Positions 60,493-64,000 of a DNA stretch of 64,000 bases are shown in pieces. This stretch comes from Advenella mimigardefordensis DPN7 (GTDB taxonomy: Bacteria > Pseudomonadota > Gammaproteobacteria > Burkholderiales > Burkholderiaceae_B): the NCBI RefSeq assembly GCF_000521505.1, contig NZ_CP003915.1, positions 3,968,001-4,032,000 of the forward strand, written 5' to 3'. The notes under the pieces are model-generated. The model was not told where the DNA came from. It was given only the letters and a program-made list of their open reading frames with translations, and searched no databases. How positions within the stretch are numbered: position 1 is the first letter of the stretch; the number at the start of each line of letters is the position of its first letter. Both the position numbers and the translations under genes were made by a program.

Positions 60493-61350
60493 CTATCGGG
60501 TCAGCCAGCGCTTGCCAAACAATCCAGTCGGGCGCATTGCCAGTAAAAGACTCATCACAACAAAGGCGACCAGCGAACGATAGTGGGAAGGGAGTACCAG
60601 TGTCGCCGCTTCGGACAATACACCCATGACGAGTGCACCCGGAATCGCAGCCAGCGGATGCGTCAGTCCTCCCAGTATCGCAGCGGCAAACGCAGGCAAG
60701 GCGTAAGTCCAGCCCATTTGCGGATCCACTGTGGCATCCAGCCCGATCAGCATGCCGGACAGGGCCGCAAGCCCTCCCGCCAGGGCCCAGGTGATGGAAA
60801 TAACGTACTGCTGTGAGACACCGCGAGAGGCTGCCAGCGCCGCATTATCGGCCACGGCACGCATCGCCCTGCCTAACCGGGACCAGCGAAAAAGCATCCA
60901 GACAGACAACAGCACCTGCAGGCAGATGATCAGCACCTGCACTTGCTCCACGTTGATGCGCAGCCCGGCCCACCGCCACGGACGCGACAAGGCCACGTCG
61001 TAGCCGACCGAGGTGTTGCCGGCCACAAAGCGGATGATGTTTTCCAGAATAAATGAAACCCCCATGGAAGCCACCATCAGTGTGACCGCCGAACGGTTCC
61101 TGAGTGGTCGAAACGCAAGAAGATCCACGATAACCGCCAGGCCTGCAGACAACACCACGGCAATGATGCCCGATATCCAAAGTGGCAAACCCAGCACCAC
61201 ATTGAATGCATAAACCAAATAGGCGCCGCTGGTGATCATGGCGCCAATGGCGAAATTGGCAAACCGCAGGACACTGAAAGTCAAAGCCACTGCCAGGGCA
61301 GGCAGAGCGACCAGCAAGCCGGTTATCAGTCCATTAAATAAAATTTGCAT
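60493..61350 (-). CDS. livH: Branched-chain-type ABC permease LivH
   Basis: A 285-residue permease from ATG 61350; an in-frame GTG two codons upstream is an alternative start. LLVALPALAVALTFSVLRFA, NFAIGAMITSGAYLVY, RLGRAMRAVADNAALAASRG and AILGGLTHPLAAIPGALVMG match LivH. It follows livF directly (6 bases) and precedes livM by 12 bases. Confidence 0.86.
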   Translation of the reverse strand: MQILFNGLITGLLVALPALAVALTFSVLRFANFAIGAMITSGAYLVYAFNVVLGLPLWISGIIAVVLSAGLAVIVDLLAFRPLRNRSAVTLMVASMGVSFILENIIRFVAGNTSVGYDVALSRPWRWAGLRINVEQVQVLIICLQVLLSVWMLFRWSRLGRAMRAVADNAALAASRGVSQQYVISITWALAGGLAALSGMLIGLDATVDPQMGWTYALPAFAAAILGGLTHPLAAIPGALVMGVLSEAATLVLPSHYRSLVAFVVMSLLLAMRPTGLFGKRWLTR

Positions 61351-61356
61351 GATCAC

Positions 61357-62115
61357 TTATTCAAAAACGGTTGTGGCAGGCGCGTCATGGGAACCGGACG
61401 CGCCCAAAAAGAGCGCCGCCAGCGATGTATCCTGCGCCAGTTCGCTTGCAGGCGCCCGATGACGGACATGCCCCATGACCAAAACCAGCCCCTGTTCTGC
61501 CACTGACAGACCCAACTGTACGTTCTGCTCAATCATCAGCAATGTCAGACCCGTCTGCCGAATCCGGTCGATAATCTCAAACAGCAGGCGCGCATTACGT
61601 GGCGACAACCCTGCAGAGGGTTCGTCCAGCACCAGAACCCTCGGATCAAGCATCATGGCGCTGGCCACCGCAACCATCTGACGCTGCCCACCGCTAAGCA
61701 ATCCTGCGGGCGTGTGCATATGAGGCTTGATTTCTGGAAATAATTGCAGAACCGCGTCCAGCTTTACAGACAATCTGCCCGCTGCACCACGATGATGAAA
61801 ATCCCAGCCCAGGCGTAAATTTTCCCGGACGGTCATATTCCGGAATACGTTGCCTTCCTGCGGCACAAAGACCAGACCTGCACGTGTGCGTCCCTGCGCA
61901 CTCATGCGCGTGAGGTCAGTATCGCCCATTGCTATCGTGCCTGCCTGTACCGGAATCTGACCAGCAATGGCTTTAAGCAACGTTGATTTGCCTGATCCAT
62001 TGGGGCCGACAATCGTTAGCGCACTTCCCTGCGCTACGGCCAGGTCCACGCCGTGCAGCACAGGCTTGCCGCCATACCCCGCCCGCAAGCCAGATACAAT
62101 CAGCGCGGCGCTCAT
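61357..62115 (-). CDS. livF: Branched-chain-type ABC ATPase LivF
   Basis: A 252-residue ATPase from ATG 62115, which overlaps the livG stop (ATGA); an open frame extends 108 bases further but lies within livG. Walker A GPNGSGKSTLLKA, LVFVPQEGNVFRNMTVRENL, signature LSGGQRQMVAVASAM and Walker B VLVLDEPSAGLSPRNA are intact. The short C-terminal extension ends ASGSHDAPATTVFE. Confidence 0.88.
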   Translation of the reverse strand: MSAALIVSGLRAGYGGKPVLHGVDLAVAQGSALTIVGPNGSGKSTLLKAIAGQIPVQAGTIAMGDTDLTRMSAQGRTRAGLVFVPQEGNVFRNMTVRENLRLGWDFHHRGAAGRLSVKLDAVLQLFPEIKPHMHTPAGLLSGGQRQMVAVASAMMLDPRVLVLDEPSAGLSPRNARLLFEIIDRIRQTGLTLLMIEQNVQLGLSVAEQGLVLVMGHVRHRAPASELAQDTSLAALFLGASGSHDAPATTVFE

Positions 62116-62906
62116 AGCGTGACTCCAAGATAGGCATCCTGTACCCGACTGTCGACAACCACTTCGGCAAACGTACCCTGGGTCAGCACGGCACCATCTG
62201 CCAGCACATAAACGGTGTCGCACAGGGCGGCAATCAGATCCATATTGTGTTCGACAACGGCAAAGGTCTTGCCTTCGCCTCTCAGGTCGCTGATGAATCC
62301 AGCCAACTCATTCATCAGGGCCGGATTGACACCAGCCGCAGGTTCATCCAGCAGAATAATGGGGGCATCCAGCATGAGTGCACGACACAGTTCAAGCAGT
62401 TTTTTCTGACCTCCCGACAGGCCTCCGGCCGGGCTATCGGCCAGTCGGGTCAGCCTTGTTCGTTCCAGCAGCGCCAGTGCATGCTCAACGGCCTGCTCCT
62501 GTGTTTTTCGAATGCTATCGCGCTGTAGAAAAGTACGCCACAGGGCATCGCTTCCCTGGTCGGGCCAGGCCAGCAGCAGGTTTTCAAGCACGGTGAGGCT
62601 GTCGAGCTCCCGCGCCAGCTGAAAAGTACGCGCAATACCTGCGCGGGCGCGTTCATGCACAGGAAGCCGGGTAATGTCTCGCTGACCCAGCCAGACACTG
62701 CCGTGATCAGGCTCGGCGCTACCGGCCAGAACATTGAACAGCGACGATTTCCCTGCTCCATTCGGCCCGACAATGCCGGTAACCTGGCCGCGTTCGATGT
62801 CAAGCGAGATGCCATTTAATACCTGCAATCCACCATAGGACAGCCGGATATCTCTGGCGTACAGCCCTGTCGGATCTTGCGTGCCCCGATGCGCAGTCAC
62901 GGTCAC
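62112..62906 (-). CDS. livG: Branched-chain-type ABC ATPase LivG
   Basis: A 264-residue ATPase. Walker A GPNGAGKSSLFNVLAG, signature LSGGQKKLLELCRAL, Walker B IILLDEPAAGVNPAL and H-loop AVVEHNMDLIAAL, all typical of LivG. Start and stop both overlap their neighbours by four bases, so the operon is translationally coupled. Confidence 0.88.
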   Translation of the reverse strand: MTVTAHRGTQDPTGLYARDIRLSYGGLQVLNGISLDIERGQVTGIVGPNGAGKSSLFNVLAGSAEPDHGSVWLGQRDITRLPVHERARAGIARTFQLARELDSLTVLENLLLAWPDQGSDALWRTFLQRDSIRKTQEQAVEHALALLERTRLTRLADSPAGGLSGGQKKLLELCRALMLDAPIILLDEPAAGVNPALMNELAGFISDLRGEGKTFAVVEHNMDLIAALCDTVYVLADGAVLTQGTFAEVVVDSRVQDAYLGVTL

Positions 62907-64000
62907 TCGATCAATCCCTGTTGATGATTGGCACCATCTTTGATAATGAAACGCCCATAGGAACGATGCAACTGGTCCCCTGTCGGCGTAAACTTAAACT
63001 GCGCTCCGGCGCCACTGTAGGAAATCGGCTTGCCGGCGCGAAGGGTTTTGAGTCCATCTACCGGATTTTCTACCACAGTACCCGGACCGTTGACTACATC
63101 CAGAATAGATTTGCTGAAAACAGCAGGATCGGTGCTTCCGGATTTTTCTATCGCCAGCGCGAGCACAGAGACTTCATCCCACATATTGGAAGGGAAAATA
63201 GCCAGCGTATTCTCGGGCGTATTGGTATGCTGCGAGAACGTTTTATAAGCGGTTGATTCTGCGGGTGGAATCGACTGAATATGATTAATGCCTTCAGCTA
63301 CTTCAGCGCCTACATTCTTGATGAATGCGCCTTCAGCGTCCGCTGCCGATGAGTTTGAATAGATTTTGCTGGTAAAACCACTGCGGAAAACTTCGCGGGC
63401 AATAGCAGACAATTCAGGAAGATAGCTCGGCAGGAAAACGGCATCGGGTTCTGTAGAAAAGACCTTTTCCACTTCGGCACGATAGGAAGATTGGCCCGGA
63501 TTGTAATGAACCACATCCACGATCTTGCCGCCCAGTTTACGAAACTCGGTAACAAAAGGATCTACCATGATCGTCCAGGCTGGCGCCTGCTGAACCATTA
63601 CCGAAGCCGTACGAGCCCCGTCTAGATAAGCCGCACGCGCAAACACCCTGCCCCAATCGCTGCCGCGCGCCTGAAACCGCCATACCAGGCCTTTGTTATC
63701 GCCCTGAGTGACCTCGTCACCCGTACCGGTCACCAGCAAGGGCACGCCCCGCTCCAGCGTAAGCGGCTTAACGGCCAATGCCACTGAGCTGCTCCACAAC
63801 CCTGTGATCGCAGACACTTTGCTGACATCCAGCAGCTTGCGGGCAGCAGCCACACCCGCAGTCGGGTTGGTTTCACTATCGGCAACAACGATCTCCAGCT
63901 TGCGCCCGTTCAGAACACCGCCCGCTTCGTTATTAATGAAGTCGGCCGCGCGCTTGGCTGCGTCAGCCATACCTGGCCCATACGCACCACCCGCACCACT
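62903..64000 (-). CDS. Branched-chain-type ABC binding protein, 5' end missing
   Basis: The reading frame stays open to the end of the window, giving 365 residues without the signal peptide. The first visible residues, SGAGGAYGPGMADAAKRAAD, and LEIVVADSETNPTAGVAAAR, then VSAITGLWSSSVALAVKPLT, belong to the family 4/LivJ-K receptors. The frame's internal ATG at 63970 is not the start. It ends ANHQQGLIE just before livG with a 4-base overlap. It supplies the ligand to the LivHMGF importer. Confidence 0.87.
   Translation of the reverse strand, partial: SGAGGAYGPGMADAAKRAADFINNEAGGVLNGRKLEIVVADSETNPTAGVAAARKLLDVSKVSAITGLWSSSVALAVKPLTLERGVPLLVTGTGDEVTQGDNKGLVWRFQARGSDWGRVFARAAYLDGARTASVMVQQAPAWTIMVDPFVTEFRKLGGKIVDVVHYNPGQSSYRAEVEKVFSTEPDAVFLPSYLPELSAIAREVFRSGFTSKIYSNSSAADAEGAFIKNVGAEVAEGINHIQSIPPAESTAYKTFSQHTNTPENTLAIFPSNMWDEVSVLALAIEKSGSTDPAVFSKSILDVVNGPGTVVENPVDGLKTLRAGKPISYSGAGAQFKFTPTGDQLHRSYGRFIIKDGANHQQGLIE

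Noticed and set aside
1..64000. tRNA, rRNA, CRISPR arrays, insertion sequences, transposases, prophage genes
   Set aside because: None could be recognised in either strand by reading; no transposase or integrase motifs were found among the open frames.

Overview
This window looks like a chromosomal segment of a betaproteobacterium, most likely of the Alcaligenaceae (Bordetella/Achromobacter/Advenella type). The signs are two tripartite-tricarboxylate (Bug) receptors, many solute-binding-protein operons, several LysR/GntR/IclR regulators beside small catabolic operons, and moderate GC by eye. Genus placement is inference. I saw no rRNA or tRNA genes, insertion sequences or CRISPR arrays.

Layout. 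1-6.7 kb: the end of an XdhC-like gene, a family-3 amino-acid-type binding protein, a Bug receptor, a periplasmic alpha/beta-hydrolase-fold protein that lacks the nucleophile serine, and an EamA exporter/hydrolase pair divergent from a LysR regulator. 6.7-17.8 kb: a uronate-type sugar-acid cassette (GntR regulator, SMP-30 lactonase, uronate dehydrogenase, four-part ABC importer) bracketed by two paralogous two-TM proteins of unknown function, with a YcaQ-family DNA glycosylase beside the second. A 14-bp motif is shared by the control regions of the GntR gene and the importer. 18-23.4 kb: LysR regulator, Tat-exported SsuA/TauA-type binding protein, permease, ATPase and an FAD amine-oxidase-like enzyme. 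23.5-29.9 kb: a degradative operon (HpaI-type aldolase, HpaH-type hydratase, FAH-family hydrolase, COG3618 amidohydrolase, RidA, Bug receptor) divergent from a flavin reductase and an IclR regulator.

30-40 kb: a type VI secretion tip/effector-loading island with VgrG, a small membrane protein, DUF2169 plus pentapeptide repeats, a second pentapeptide protein and a DUF4150 PAAR-like protein, but no recognisable toxin. Its downstream edge holds small genes of immunity and orphan-antitoxin type that run into each other. A 16-bp direct repeat lies just outside both edges. 40-42 kb: AraC regulator, Ohr peroxidase, DUF1697 protein.

42-59.5 kb: the most interesting part. A LacI regulator and a double ABC ATPase are divergent from a 12-gene unit: peptide-type binding protein, atypical SDR, two DppB/DppC permeases, class II aldolase, two DszC/SfnB-like flavin monooxygenases, an LLM flavin monooxygenase, a four-domain rhodanese with a single active-site cysteine, a ketopantoate-reductase-like enzyme, an FMN 2-hydroxyacid dehydrogenase and a second binding protein. 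I infer import and oxidative breakdown of an unidentified organosulfur compound. 59.6-64 kb: a LivMHFG branched-chain-type ABC importer whose binding-protein gene runs off the end.
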